Below are positions 50,038 through 62,816 of a DNA stretch of 64,000 nt, one piece after another; position 1 is the first letter of the stretch, and every line of letters begins with the position of its first letter. A program made the translations under genes and the position numbers. The notes beneath the pieces were generated by a model that had not been told where the DNA came from, did no database searches, and was given only the letters and a program-made list of their open reading frames with translations. Origin of the DNA: Margaritispora aquatica (taxonomy: Eukaryota; Ascomycota; Leotiomycetes; Helotiales; Discinellaceae); NCBI GenBank assembly GCA_007644065.1, contig VJWN01000007.1, positions 2,448,167 through 2,512,166 on the forward strand, written 5' to 3'.

Positions 50038-53000
50038 CTACCAGAAACTGCACCAGCCAATGTAATGCTGGCATAGATTTTCTAGTTTCGTCGCCTCTGT
50101 AAGCAACTTGTCGACTTGATTAATGTAGGTCAATTCCTCGTCCGGCTTGAAATCATGGCCAGTAAGCTTCTCCTTGACACGATTGAGGACTTGCATCGCG
50201 CGCTCATTCTGAGTTTCCTGCAGGTCACCTTCCGGGTTGACAGGCGCTCCTTGTACAGTAGAATTGGTTCGTGCTCGTTGACGAGATGATGGAGGCCCGC
50301 CAGGTGCCACAGATCCATCTCCCTGGGCAAGTTGAGCTGATGGGGGCATATCTGCATCCATTATTGAAGGACGACGACCAGTCATAAGAGAATCACGACG
50401 TTCAGAGCGGAAGTTTGGCCCTGCTGGAGATGGATCGCCTGTAAGACGCCAATTCAGAAGAGGATCGTGGATAAACTATAACGGTTAGAATGTACAAGTC
50501 CAAAGATTGTATTTAGTTTGACTTACAGCTTCCAAAACTGCCATCAAAGACTCTTTGTTATCTCGCAGCACTCTCATCACGTTTTCACAGGTAATTCTAA
50601 AACTGCCTTCAATATTGCTGACCTCCATAGCGTAAGTCAACATGCGAGTCAAGCGGAATGGTACCCGTTCTGGATACTTCTCGCGATGCATAGCAACCTC
50701 GAAGCAATCACCAAAATCGATGTGGATGATTTTCCCTGTAATTCTGTCTAGCATCAAGTTGGAAGGGTGTCTGTCACCAAGTCCTAGGATGTATCCGACC
50801 ATAGACATAACACCCAACGATCGAGTGTAGTTAGTGCGTCGTTCAAGCCATGACTCAGAACTCTTGCTCTTCAGCCACAAAACACGATAAAGATCCTGGC
50901 CTGTGGTGTTGTCCAGTGCGTAACCAAACACCTCGACCTTTTGCATAAGAGTCAGGTTGTCGTAGTCTGGTGCCATTTGAAGCATGATGCGATGTTCGAT
51001 GTTTAACAAGATCTTCCGGCTTTCTCTATATTCGCGGATCAAGACATGTAGAGTATCGCTATTAGGTACCCAGCCCAACAGACCCGAATTTTGTGATAGC
51101 GGAATTGCAGGATATCTTTGGATGTTCAGATGACGTTTATATGACTCGGTGTCATTAATCATGAGGGTGTTGCAAAGGCCAAATAGCTGCATGACACGTT
51201 CATCCTGTCTGATATCTTCATGTCCTTTGAGGAGGAATGAATATGCGACGCCATCACTTCCTTGAAGGCTAAGCTTCCGAGGACGCTGCTTCGACGAAAT
51301 CACCGAAAATGTTGAATCGAAATTAACGATCCTGATGACAGGCTTGCCACTCTGGTAAGTTCCTGGAACAGCCAGGTCAAGATCCTTAGCATTAAGAAGT
51401 TTTGGTGAGACATAAGCGAGCTCTAAGTTGTTGAGTTGAGGAAGTTGGCGAGCAATTCGTCTAAATACCTGATAATAGAGATCCCAAGCCTGGTTAATAT
51501 CTCCAACATCACCTGATTGTTTGTAGGTGAGACACCATTCCCGGGCTTCTTGTAAGTCACGACCAAATGTTTGAGCGAATGAAATCTCCCGAAGCGTTTC
51601 TGGTCCCAAATCGAGCATTTGATGAAGAGGTTCCAGAGTGAGAAACATGCCCTCGATGTTCTTGTCGCCGAAGTAGAGTCGGGATGCTTCCTCTAGACCC
51701 TCGTGCCAAAGTTCATGCCATAGTACTGCAACACGAATGAGCTCGTGACTTACAATATCTGCCTGCTCAACCAGTCTTGCGATGTTTTGTCGCATACTGT
51801 CCATGATTTGCATGGCAGATCTCGACCTTCTGGTACCCGGAGCTGATTTCATTGCTACCGTTAAGGGATAAACCAAGGCTTGGGGATGAGCTCTGCCTAC
51901 ATCCGCAAGTAAGTTGTGGATTGATTGTCGTACGCGAGTGTTAGGTTGGTTGATCCTAGCAATGAGTTGCGGTATAACTTCCAGCCACGTATCAATACTC
52001 ACTGACCCGAATCCATCTATCACAGCCGTATTTACCTCTGCGCTACCACCATGAGCAAACCACAAAGTGAGAAGACGAAGAGTGTCTTGTAAAGAACTGC
52101 CCATAGAAAGTGCGATTGACTTGAAGAATCCCTTGACGGCGGGCACAACATGGTCGGTAAGAACAGTAGGGGTCACGACCAAGTCTCGATCCCTCTCGGA
52201 GCGGAAACCCAATGCTTGAACGATCTCGAAATTCGCCAGTGCCCACGCGTGCCATGCTTTGTACCAGTTGGGGTTGAATTGAGTAGCCGCTCGGTAGGAA
52301 TCGAGTATGTCACGAACGTGGTCATGTTTCCAGTTCCCCTTATTTTGCACGACCTGCCACTCACTCTGCTTTAAACAACATCGAGCAAGGAGAACAGTGG
52401 TATCAGCCAACCGTCTCGGATCGGCAGAGCTTGGTGAGGATTGCATGTGACCGGAATTGCCATTTAGAACTCCATTCGTACCATTCATACCCATCTGCAT
52501 ATCTGCACCATTTCCGTTCATAACTTGTGGCCCATGACGTGCAGACCCGAGCTTCTCGGCCAATTCTCTGGTGAAAAGCTTCAAGGAATGCAGTGCTTCG
52601 TCTTGTTTACCAGCTTCCCAGTGGTACTTCAGGACCGCATACTTCACTGCAGGTGGCATATCCTTGTGTATTGTTCGCCTCACATCAACATAGTGGCCAT
52701 TGGCTTGGCTTGCTGATGGTGATAGTGGCAGTATGACATCTAAACTCTCATCCGAGCCGATCAAGAGCTTGAGATGCTTCTCCGCCAGGCCCATGCGCCC
52801 AGATTTTCGACAAAGGTTTGCGAACTTGATCATCATGTGCATATTCTCTTTGGGAGAAATCACCAAAGCTCTGAGCTTTAGCATTCTTTGCCATACCTCC
52901 ACATTTCTCTGACATCCAAGAAGACGCTTCTCCCATGTAGCTCTCATGGTGGCTTGTTTGGTTGGATTGTCGTAACTCTGCTTGTAGACAATAAGTTCCT

Positions 53001-56000
53001 CCAGCTCGGCAAGCATTTGCACACGAACGACCACGGTATATGCCCGGTTATAAGACTCGCTTACAAGTGCACTTAGCTCTGTGTCTAAACCTTCTCGTGC
53101 TTTCTGTACAAAATTCGCAGCATCTCGGAACTGATTACGGTGCAAAGCAAGGGCAGCGCCAAAGAAAGAGCGATCTGGTGTATTCGCTTTCATGACGTTG
53201 AGATAGTCATCCATGAGGTCCCATTGACCTAGACCCCAGGCAGCAGCAGTGGCTAGAGGTGCAACGGCACGTTTTATTTCCAGAGTTGACGTATGCCATT
53301 TTTCTTGTGCAAGAGCGGACAGAGAATCCCACTCTCCGAGAGCGTGTAAACATCTCATCTTTCCCATAATGACATCGAAAGTATCTGCCTGCTCTGGATG
53401 TTCTCTCTCGCGCTTCTGGTAAAACGCTAGGGCCTCCTCCCACCGTTCAAGCTTCTCAAACCAGGTTTCTCGCAATTGGATACCATCTTTGTATAATTGT
53501 GCCTTTCGCAAGATACCAATTGCGGCATCATATTGCTGCAGTTGATTGTTGATTTGTATCAATGCTTCAACAGCACCACTGGATTGATCTTGGAGAAATT
53601 CCAACTCCTTGTAGTGTAATGCTTTTGCCCAAGCATGACATCTGCCAGCCTCGCGGCCTAGAACCCGAATGTCGATAGGGAGAGCTTTATCATCGTGTTC
53701 CATGAACTCGGCGAGATTAAGCAGAATGCCGAGAAGATCGGGCGTCACATGCGGTGATTTGATTGCTAGCTCAATATTTGTGATCAAATCGTCCTAGGCT
53801 AGAGTTAGCAAGAGGTAAAGTGACTAAGCTGGTAGTTTGGAGAAAATACCTGATATGGCTCAAAAAGATCACCCCAGCAGGAAACGAAGGCTGAGTTGAA
53901 CAACTCTCGGGCAAGCGGTGGGTATATTGACGACAGAGCTGCACAAGCTCTGAGTGCATGGTTAGGAGATTCTGTCAGAACAGTCACACTGAATCGGCGC
54001 ATCCATTCTTGCCAATCTTCCTTAGTTGACCTTCCTGTTGCGTCCCAAGCGGCCTTCAGATGCACAGGATTAACATCTATCTTCTTGCTCAATACCTCAG
54101 AAGAAGCAGTATCGTCAATTCTGAGCATGCGGTCATCGGCATTAAGATCCTGTGGAAGGACTTCTCCCTTCTGTAGCTTGTTTACGAGCAGCTCATAGTT
54201 CTGGTGTGAAATTTGGTTAGTAACTAGAACCTTATTGATTGTGCCCACAAAGTGAAGATAATCCTTCCCCAGCTGAAATATCAAGGCGCACAATGTGTCA
54301 AGGGCAGCTATCCTCAACGTAATGTCGGAGCCTGCCAGTACCCGCGAGAGTGGGTGTATAATCTTTGAAGCGAAATCGTTCAGATTCACTTGTCGAGAAA
54401 TCTTTCCAATCGTCTCAATTGCGGATTTTCGAATGAAGGCTGGCTGCTGGGCCTTTTCGAAGACATTGACAATTACTGGGATTATCAAGTGCATATATTC
54501 TTCAGCACTAGGTCCAAAGACAAGGAATGCATGAAGAACTCTTTCCGATGGTAATCGTCTAGTAGTTCCATCCTTTTCCAGGACACCAAGCATAAGAGGT
54601 AGAATACCAGCGAGATAGATCTTAAATTCACCCTCTAGTGAGCGTGAGATGGCCTCCACAAGCTGCAAAATGTTGGCTTGTAGTGCGGAATAATTCCAAT
54701 ATTCTTGCAGTACAGTAACGATGTCTGGCAGGAAGTTTCTGATGTGTTGTTTGACAATAGTAACAAGAACGCTAAGCTGCCTAAAATAAGATTCTAATTT
54801 GGTCGACGGTGCGCTTCGAATCACAGCGATAAATGCCGGTATGACTTTATCGAGGAATGGTACACATTCTAATTGTAGCGTTCTGAATATTTGCATGATG
54901 GCTTCTACAACCAAGGCGTGGTGCTGAACAAGAGAAGGATCTTTCAGGATCTGAAGGAGGGCATTAATAACTACCGTGGGGAAATACTCTTTATTCGAGG
55001 GAGTAAGACCAGTCATCATCAGGGAGATGTCTGTCAACTGGGTAGATTCGTGACGTAGTTGCGATTCAGGGGATCTTTCCTCAACCTGCTGATGCTTGTA
55101 GGGATCCAATGCTCCCAGAATTCCCATGAGCTTGATTGTCTCCTGTCGTAATGGTCCTCTATGTGGTTCTGACCTGATGATGTTTTGCAAAATCTCCAGC
55201 AGTGTTGGGTAGTCTAGATATGGTTTAATAACATATCCTGAGTTGCTCGCGAGCTGCCCAAGTGTTCTTAGAGCAGCTTCCCGTTTCGCTACTGAACTTT
55301 GATCTTGCAAAGCCTCCAAGATGATCGGCATGAGCTTGTCAATATAGGGAATCATTTCCTCTCCCCCTACTGTAGCGAGATCTCCAATGGCTTTCAATAT
55401 GGTAGATGACACTGCAGGATTGGAATCTCTAGCTTTTGGAAGCAGAACATGGATCATGGGATCGACATATGGCTTAATGAGTCTTTGCGAATTTTGAACG
55501 AGTAAACTGAGGAGTTTGGCACTCTCTTCCTTGTTCCTAGCAACATCTGAAAACTCAAGCTCTGTGAGCATTTGAATCAAGACCTTTCGCAGTGCAGGAA
55601 TAACGTAAGCGGGGTTCACATGCGTTAGCCGGCCAATGATTGCAATAGCAACTTCACGAATAGCGAATACCTCATCGTTAAGTGCGAAGAAAAGTGTGCG
55701 GATGTTCTCTGCTTTGCTGAGGTGGCGGTCAAAACGTTCGTCAAGAGCCGCTAGGACTGTTCTCCGGATATTTGGATCTGGATCTGCGACTCCTACAGTG
55801 AGAAGTTTCTCGATGACTTCACTGACAACCTGAAGAGCGTGATAGCTTGTCTGATTGACTATAGGATCTCTGACGTAAAGCTGGCAGCAGGTCAATGCAG
55901 CTGCCTCTCGGATATCCGGATTGTCGTCTTCAACATATTTGATAGCTACGTCCCGAACAAACTCGTTCAAAACATGTCCAGAAAAATCAAAGCTTCCCAA

Positions 56001-57593
56001 TGTATTGAGAGCAAGCTTGATTTCGATTTGTCGGTTCTCAAAAGCAAGAGGATCTTTCGAGTCTTTGGAAATAATTGGTGCAGTCGAAATACTATTCGAT
56101 GTTGGTGCACCCAGTGGCTTGAAAGGCTCACCACAAAGAACTTTGCTAAGCATGTCCAGAAGTCGATTTTGTATTTCAGCCTTCACAGGTGGAATGTAGA
56201 ATGCCATATCAACCAGCGCTTGAGTGAGCTTGGGGGTCAGCTCGCAAGCAAATATAGGGTCCAAAAGAGCTTCCATGTACTTGCTAAGGGTTTGGCCAAC
56301 AGCAACGGCGAGTCTGCTGATACAGTCAAATACTGGATCGACAGTACCATTTCGTCTCCTAAAATTTATGTTTAGTAGGGTTTCTGTTTCAGTTATGGCA
56401 AAACTCACGATTTCACGCTAAGTCCTTCGCGAACATAGATCAATACACCGTCAAGATATGGAGCAATGGCACTCTTGACAGCATTGGCGATATTCCCAAT
56501 GGCCAAGAAAGAGTCGTTCCGATCCTTGTCTTTTTTAAGCATCCCGGAAAGAAAGACCATAAACTTGTGCAGATATGACTGGGCAAAATCTGTTGGTGAG
56601 TAGTTTGCAAGCTCTGGAATCAGCATGACAACTGTCTTCCGGATTGTGGGGTCTCTATGATCCTTATGTCGGAACACAATCTCGCAGACATCTTGATAGT
56701 GTTCATGCATGAACATTCCACCTTGCTGAAGCAGCTCTTTGATTACCAACAGCGAACCATGAATATATTCAACAGATCCTTGCTTGACTCCCAGGACAGC
56801 TTCGTCGTAGATCTTTCCTTGCCAGTTCTGTCGCATTCCCTGGTCTCTCTCTCTGATGATCTGAAAGCATCCGCTAATAGCCTCTGCAGCAGTCTGCCGG
56901 ATTAATAACCTCGGGTCCCTCAAACCTACCCATATCTGGTCGAAAATGAGACCAACGAAGGTATACATAAGGGTTGGTGCATTTCTGGCGAGTTCTCTGA
57001 GAACGAGAACTGCGCTATATCGTCTTTCCTCGACTCTGTCCGACTGAAGCCATTCTAAGGCTGTCTTCACCTCGCTCTCGACGAGCTCAGATATCAAAGC
57101 TCCTCCCGGTCGACATATCTTTCCCAGAGCAGTAGCAGCTTGCTGCATAGGAATCAAATCTCTCCCTCTCAACACTGTCCTCAGAGATTGTGTAAACCTT
57201 GTGGTTTTCTGTCCGGAGTCCACACCATCAAAATCAATCAGGGCTTCCAAGGCATGGATTCCTCCGACTCTGTCTGCCGGGTCACTCCCATGACTTATGA
57301 GCTGATTAATTCTCGTGTTTACATTACTGTAAAATTCAGTAAACCTCTCCTGGGATAAGTCTGCCTACATCAGCAAAGTCCGCGCATGGTATTGTGTTGT
57401 GCAAACCTCTAAATGTAATGTCAACTAGCTCCCTTAACTCCAAGGCAGCCCGTCTTCGTGTATCATCACTTCTAGAAACGAGATTGTGGTTAGCAAGTGT
57501 ATACAGAGTGACAGCCTGGTGGAACAGGACGAACCGTGAACGCAAGTCCGCTACAATGCGGGTCAAAGCATCTTGAGGTCCTGATTGAGACAT
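50038..57593 (-). CDS. TOR: Serine/threonine kinase TOR
   Basis: Five exons (57593-57407, 57360-56409, 56358-53850, 53793-50527, 50475-50038) give 2450 residues, the usual TOR size. Residues 1 to about 1200 are HEAT repeats and about 1260-1780 the FAT region. The FKBP12-rapamycin-binding domain (about 1885-1985; [18 protein letters not shown]) has Ser1920 at the position whose mutation gives rapamycin resistance in yeast. The PI3K-related kinase domain (about 2000-2360) shows [15 protein letters not shown], catalytic LGDRHPSN and HIDFGD. The FATC end is [14 protein letters not shown] is the catalytic core of TORC1 and TORC2, controlling growth in response to nutrients at vacuolar and plasma membranes. 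The intron 1 acceptor was chosen because it yields [16 protein letters not shown]. Filamentous ascomycetes generally have one TOR gene. Confidence 0.97.
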
Positions 57594-58008
57594 GTTGCTG
57601 GAAATGCTCGGCGTGTGCAAATCTCTAGTTTGCAGACGCCATTCTCATCCGGATCCGCCTCCTGGGCGTGTTTGCTGTAGGTAGGTAAAGAGTTGAGAGT
57701 GGAAGCTATGCTATGATGTTGCGGCCTTGCTGCCCAGGTGATGTCGAACCGACCTCACGTCAATTCGTTGGTGTTTAGTCGCGGTGGCTCGGGTGGTCAC
57801 TGCCCTGCCGAAAGCTCTCCAGACACTGATCGCACCTGACTCTTTAAAGCTTAGCGCAACTCGATAAGGCTTATCGTGATGCACCTCATCTGCATCTGGA
57901 TCTGCATCCACGTTTGCAAGAAGGAAGGCACCTAAGTTACTCAACCTCTCTATTTCTACACGGAGTAGCACCACGAACAAAACCACAAAACCCCCACAGG
58001 CCACAATC
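57594..58008. other. Divergent promoter region, TOR and RTF2
   Basis: 415 bp between two outward-facing starts, presumably both promoters. A minus-strand ORF of 128 codons (57711-58097) overlaps the RTF2 start antisense and lacks support. Confidence 0.55.
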
Positions 58009-58968
58009 ATGGGTAACGATGGAGGTAGTATCCCAACAAGAAGAGAATTGGTCAAGAATGCCGCACGAAATCCGAACAATACTGAATTAAAAGCCACCCA
58101 GCTCGAGGCGCAAACTCATGCTTGGACAACTTGCCCACTGTCTAATCGTCCTCTCGCCGCACCGATCGTCTCCGACTGGGCGGGTAAGCTATACAATAAG
58201 GATGCAATACTCGAGCAACTTCTTCCCAAGGACGATGACGTCCCCGAATCAATACTCAAGGAGAAGGAAGCTGTTCTACAGGGGCGTGTGAAAGGTCTGC
58301 GAGATATTGTCGAGGTCAAATTCACAACCATCAAGGAGGACAATCAGGAGAAGAAAATATGTCCCATCACAAGCAAGGAATTAGGCCCAAACACTAAGGC
58401 TGTTTATCTGGTTCCATGCGGGCATGCGTTCTCTGAGGTGGCGATTCGTGAAGTTGCCGGAGAAGTGTGTGTGGAATGCAACGAAAGATACACCTCTGAA
58501 AACGTTGTTGCGATACTACCATTTGTACCCGAGGAAGTTGCCAAGTTGGCGACAAGAGCAAAGGTGTTAAGGGAGAAGGGTCTCACCCACTCGCTAAAGA
58601 AAGCCCTAGGAAGCAAGAAACGGAAGAAGGGCACTGAGGGTGATGTTGTCTCCACAGAAGGAAGGGACTTGGTGCCCAGTAACAAGCCCTCGGAAGTTGC
58701 TACAGAACAGATCAAGTCGAAATTGACAGAAAATGGTGCAATACATTCGAAGCCACGGAGTGCAGTAAATACATCCTCAGGGATCAAGAACGCCGCCACA
58801 GCATCACTCACAGCCAAAGTCCTAGATGAGCAAGAGGAACGCAACAAAAGAAGAAAGCTAGGCCTGAATGACAACTTGAAGAGTCTGTTTTCGAGCAGCG
58901 GATACAATGCCCAGGCTCAAAAGGGCGGAGATTTTATGACCAGAGGATTTTCATTGCCAAAGAAGTGA
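58009..58968 (+). CDS. RTF2: Replication termination factor 2 (Rtf2) homologue
   Basis: A single exon of 319 residues starts MGNDGGSIPTRRELVK, the conserved Rtf2 start. The Rtf2 domain has paired RING-like motifs: CPLSNRPL at about 42, CPITSKEL at about 118, then VPCGHAFSE and CVECNERY, forming a C2HC2-type fold. The C-terminal third is Lys/Ser-rich, ending in KRRKLG and FMTRGFSLP. In fission yeast Rtf2 stabilises paused forks at the mating-type barrier and affects splicing; in human cells it is removed from stalled forks by the proteasome. A nuclear role in fork stalling or RNA processing is therefore expected. It is intronless and divergent from TOR. Confidence 0.93.
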   Translation: MGNDGGSIPTRRELVKNAARNPNNTELKATQLEAQTHAWTTCPLSNRPLAAPIVSDWAGKLYNKDAILEQLLPKDDDVPESILKEKEAVLQGRVKGLRDIVEVKFTTIKEDNQEKKICPITSKELGPNTKAVYLVPCGHAFSEVAIREVAGEVCVECNERYTSENVVAILPFVPEEVAKLATRAKVLREKGLTHSLKKALGSKKRKKGTEGDVVSTEGRDLVPSNKPSEVATEQIKSKLTENGAIHSKPRSAVNTSSGIKNAATASLTAKVLDEQEERNKRRKLGLNDNLKSLFSSSGYNAQAQKGGDFMTRGFSLPKK

Positions 58969-59593
58969 AACGGTAGACGGTGATACAGAGATCGGTACCA
59001 AATCAGTATTAGACCACGGCAAGATCCTATCAATCATTTTGATAGCGAACCATGTTGGGCAGGGCAATTCAAGCGCCAAGGTTATGGACAACGTCAAGTA
59101 GTGAAGATTATTATGGCAACCGTAGGCTTTTAACTTTGATCTGGGTTCTGAAAAATGGCTAAATGCTGCAGCTTGGAACTGGGCTACAGAAAACTCCCAG
59201 CTTTGCGTCGTGCAGGTGGATTGAGGCTAGATATTTTCAGCATCGCTCAGGAAATAAGCTGAAAGAGTAAATGGAATCAAATTTACCATTTACAAGAATC
59301 AGAATCCACGCATTCATACGTGACCTCTCCATGTGTCAAGTGAATTAAAGGCCATTGCAAGTACATTTCTTCGTCCTCAGCTCTACAGTGACATTTGCAT
59401 AAGAGCACGCCACAAAAATATTGCCTATACGTCAGGTTCTAACAAATAGCCAACCGAGAGTTTGTAGTTCAAATAGGGGTGACTTGCCAAGCCCTGGTCG
59501 AAACCTCGCGTACGACAAAGTGTCAACTTCAAGATCAAGCTTAAGCTCTGACAAAACTTCTAACAATTAGTACACATATCCACAACGCGCATC
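58969..59593. other. Intergenic: RTF2 3' end and glucosidase II beta promoter
   Basis: 625 bp between same-strand genes; no ORF or motif of note. Confidence 0.5.
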
Positions 59594-61425
59594 ATGAGGA
59601 AAGTAGAAGCATTGGTGCTTTTGAGCACTCTCTCAACAACTATTCTCGCTGCAGAGTCTTCTCGCCCTCGTGGCGTAGGTCCTGAATGTAAGTTAAGACC
59701 TGAGAAGCTGCCCCCACCAAAACAAGGACAATCCAAGCAAGCTTGCCATTGAAGTCAGGCTGACATTTTCAAACCCAGTTGCAAAGTTCTACAAGAACGC
59801 AGAAACTTTCACATGTATCTCGACACCCTCCATCATCCTCTCTGCTTCACAAATCAATGATGACTACTGCGACTGTCCAGACGGATCAGATGAGCCTGGC
59901 ACATCGGCTTGTACCTACCTCTCCGAGCTCTCTCCACCACAACCCATTGCAGGAAAGGAAAATATATCTCTAGCTCTGCCGGGCTTCTATTGCAAGAACA
60001 AGGGACACATACCATCATATCTGCCACATACCTACGTAAACGATGGAGTCTGCGACTATGACCTCTGCTGTGATGGCAGTGATGAGTGGTCAAGTGTTGG
60101 AGGGGTCAAGTGCGAGGACAAGTGCAAAGAAATTGGTAAAGAGTGGAAGAGGCTGGATGATATCAAGCAGAAGACTACAGCAAATGCTAGGAAGAAGAAT
60201 GCAGAGTTGGTCAAGGAGGCACAAAAGCTAAGGGCGGGTGCCGAAATGAGCATTAGCAGACTCGAGTTGGAAATTAAGACACTTGAGGCAAAGGCAGAGG
60301 ACCTCAAGAAGAAATACGAGGAAATTGAAAGGAGGGAGAGGGGCAGAGTTGTGAAGACTGGCCCAGGCAAAGCAAGCAAGGTCACAATTTTGGCTACATT
60401 GGCTAAGGCAAGAGTTGAAGAGTTACGAACAGCACTTGTAAAGGTTGTTAGCAAGAGGAACGTTTTGCAAGAGAAGGTCACAGAATTGGAAGCTATTCTT
60501 GCCCAATTCAAAGAGGAATACAACCCCAACTTTAACGATGAGGGTGTAAAGCGAGCGGTCAAGGCCTGGGAAGACTACGCCGCCAGCAAGGCTGCCACAG
60601 GAGAGACAGATGAATCAGCTGCGGAACGAGATATTGAGGAGATGTCCAAACCAGATAGCGAGACTGAGGGCATCAATTGGATCGAATGGGAAACGGAGGA
60701 GGAAGAAAGCGATGTTGAAGCTCGTGAGTTCCCATGCTACCGTTCTAGTCTCAAAAGCTCCAAACTAATCGGATCCAGTTTATAAATTTGAAGAATATCT
60801 TCCTCAATCAGTCCGTACTTGGCTGCATGAGAAGCTTGCCGATCTGCGAGCTATGCTTATTGAGAATGGCATCCTGGCTGATAACGGAGTCGTTGGTTCA
60901 GAATCGAAGGCCGTCTCGGACGCCAGATCTGCTTTCCAGACTGTCAACGATGATGTCAGCACCAAGTCCGCCGATCTGGGAAATCTCAAGACCGATCTAG
61001 AGAAGGATTACGGCCCATCTGATGTCTTCCGTGCTCTGAAAGGTTCATGTGTTTCCAGGGATTCTGGTGAGTATGAATATGAGCTCTGCTGGATGGACAA
61101 GACAAGCCAAAAGAGCAAGAAAGGCCATGGTAATACTGGCATGGGTAACTTCGTCAGATTCGAGACCATGGAGGTGGATGAAGAGGTTGCAACTGACGGA
61201 AAAGGATTGGGCAAAGGAGAGAGGCTGGTGATGAAGTACGAGAATGGGCAGAATTGCTGGAATGGTCCCAACAGACAGACAACAGTTGTCCTTGGCTGTG
61301 CGGAGAAGGATGAGATCTGGAAAGTGATGGAGCAGGAGAAGTGTATGTATCGGATGGATGTTGGAACACCAGCTGTTTGTGAAAGGGAAGGGAAGGCAAG
61401 TGGTGCCAAAAAAGACGAGCTGTGA
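59594..61425 (+). CDS. Glucosidase 2 subunit beta, ER
   Basis: Three exons (59594-59687, 59779-60723, 60779-61425) give 561 residues. An N-terminal signal peptide (hydrophobic LVLLSTLSTTILA, likely cleaved before AES) leads to two LDL-receptor class A-like modules (YCDCPDGSDEPG and VCDYDLCCDGSDEW). A long Glu/Lys coiled coil (about 150-290), an acidic stretch, and a C-terminal mannose-6-phosphate-receptor-homology domain (about 430-545) with conserved Cys pairs follow. The last four residues are KDEL, an ER-retrieval signal. The beta subunit holds the catalytic alpha subunit in the ER lumen and uses the lectin domain to speed trimming of the inner glucoses of N-glycans, feeding calnexin quality control. 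KDEL rather than HDEL is slightly unusual for a fungus. Confidence 0.94.
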
Positions 61426-61967
61426 GGCACTCAAGACGTAAAATTATAAATAGATGAGTATCAAGTCAATTTGTACAAATACAAAGTCAAATTGCTGAAA
61501 CTGTAAGGCACTCTCGATATGGACCTAAGTTGATATCCACTTACCTGGTCGATCGTGCATCCTTCCTGGATGAGGACCTGAACGAGTCTCAAAATATGTT
61601 GAGAAGCAAGGCTTCTCAGGACAATCACTGTATTCGTTAGCCTATCTATTCTATAGAGGATATTTTACTTATTTTACTATATTCATTTAGGCAGCAACAT
61701 TACCACAGATACGTGATATTCACCTTCTTCATTCATCCCAGTGAAACTTACTAAGATTCTCATCCTCGTCACAAACTCACATATGATAGAGTCTCAAGTA
61801 AGACCACATTGCAAGAACCCCCACTGATGCAGGGAAATAAGATTTCACCCGACAGTTGTACCTTTTGTAAAGAATATAAACAGCATCGGTCCCTCTCAGG
61901 AGCTTACTCATATTGTGAAGGGTTCAACTACTTTTAATTTCATTGATTATCACTCTTAACCCTTAAA
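61426..61967. other. Intergenic between glucosidase II beta and GNAT genes
   Basis: 542 bp, AT-rich, without ORF support; 3' UTR followed by promoter of the next gene. The last 50 bp before the GNAT start are T-rich. Confidence 0.5.
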
Positions 61968-62816
61968 ATGTCTAGACTACCACCAAACTCCAAAATCACA
62001 GGCTGCACCATAGCCGATGGTCCCGCCCTCGCACACAACAACATGTCTGCCTTCTGGACCGATCCCAACTGGGTCCTCATGTGGAAACACACCACTCTCT
62101 CAGCGCTTATTCCCGAGACAGCGAAGCGAATTCCTCGAAACCTGCTTAAAGATCGAGAGGTGTTGAGACACCAGATGATGGTCGATGCAGATGGTAAGGT
62201 GGTCGGGTATGCGCGCTGGATCATGCCTCCATCTGCAGCCAAAGGGGTGGATGATGACATGTGGAGCGTTTGGAAGGAGGCGATTGTGCCTGAGGTGAGC
62301 GCCGAGGTGGAGAGGGAGGTGAGGAGAGTGGCGGAAAGTGCAGTTTGGAAGCCGAATGACTTTATGGATGTGTTGGATGTTAAGGTGGAGGAGATCAGTA
62401 GGGAGATTAGGGCGAGGAAGGATTGGATGCGTATGTGCCACTATTCGGCTCCCTATTTCAATCTCGTTCATCTCATCTTTGCGAGCGGATTCCAATATCT
62501 CTGAGATACGAGAAGCGTAAACTGACGAGCAACAACAGGGCTCGACTACCTGGCAGTGCACCCGGACTCCAAAGGTCAAGGCATAGCCACGGCTTTGGTT
62601 GAGAGCGGTATGCGAGAAGCTGAGAAGTTGAACTTGGATATCTTTATCCTTGCCTTTGAGATGGGTAAGGGTGTGTATGAGAGACTTGGCTTTAGAATTG
62701 AGAGGGAGTTGTTGCAGGATGATTCCATGTTTGGCGGACCGGGAATTTGGGGAGTTTGGTGGATGCTTTACGAGCAAGATGTTGAAGGCAAGACAAAGAG
62801 AGAAAGAGAAACATGA
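61968..62816 (+). CDS. GNAT-family N-acetyltransferase
   Basis: Two exons (61968-62430, 62539-62816) give 246 residues. The C-terminal half carries the GNAT fold: LDYLAVHPDSKGQGIATALVESG is the beta4/motif A region, with acetyl-CoA pyrophosphate loop GQGIAT (Q/RxxGxG/A type), and ERLGFRIERE is the usual beta6/7 part. The N-terminal half (residues 1-155) matches the helical insert of fungal GNAT proteins that act on small molecules or peptides; it includes VVGYARWIMPP. The 108-nt intron splits just before motif A, so an unspliced reading would lose the active site. The substrate cannot be told. No biosynthetic partner lies next to it. Confidence 0.88.

Noticed and set aside
57711..58097. 128-codon minus-strand ORF between TOR and RTF2
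   Set aside because: It overlaps the well-supported RTF2 start antisense, lacks a domain and sits in a promoter region.
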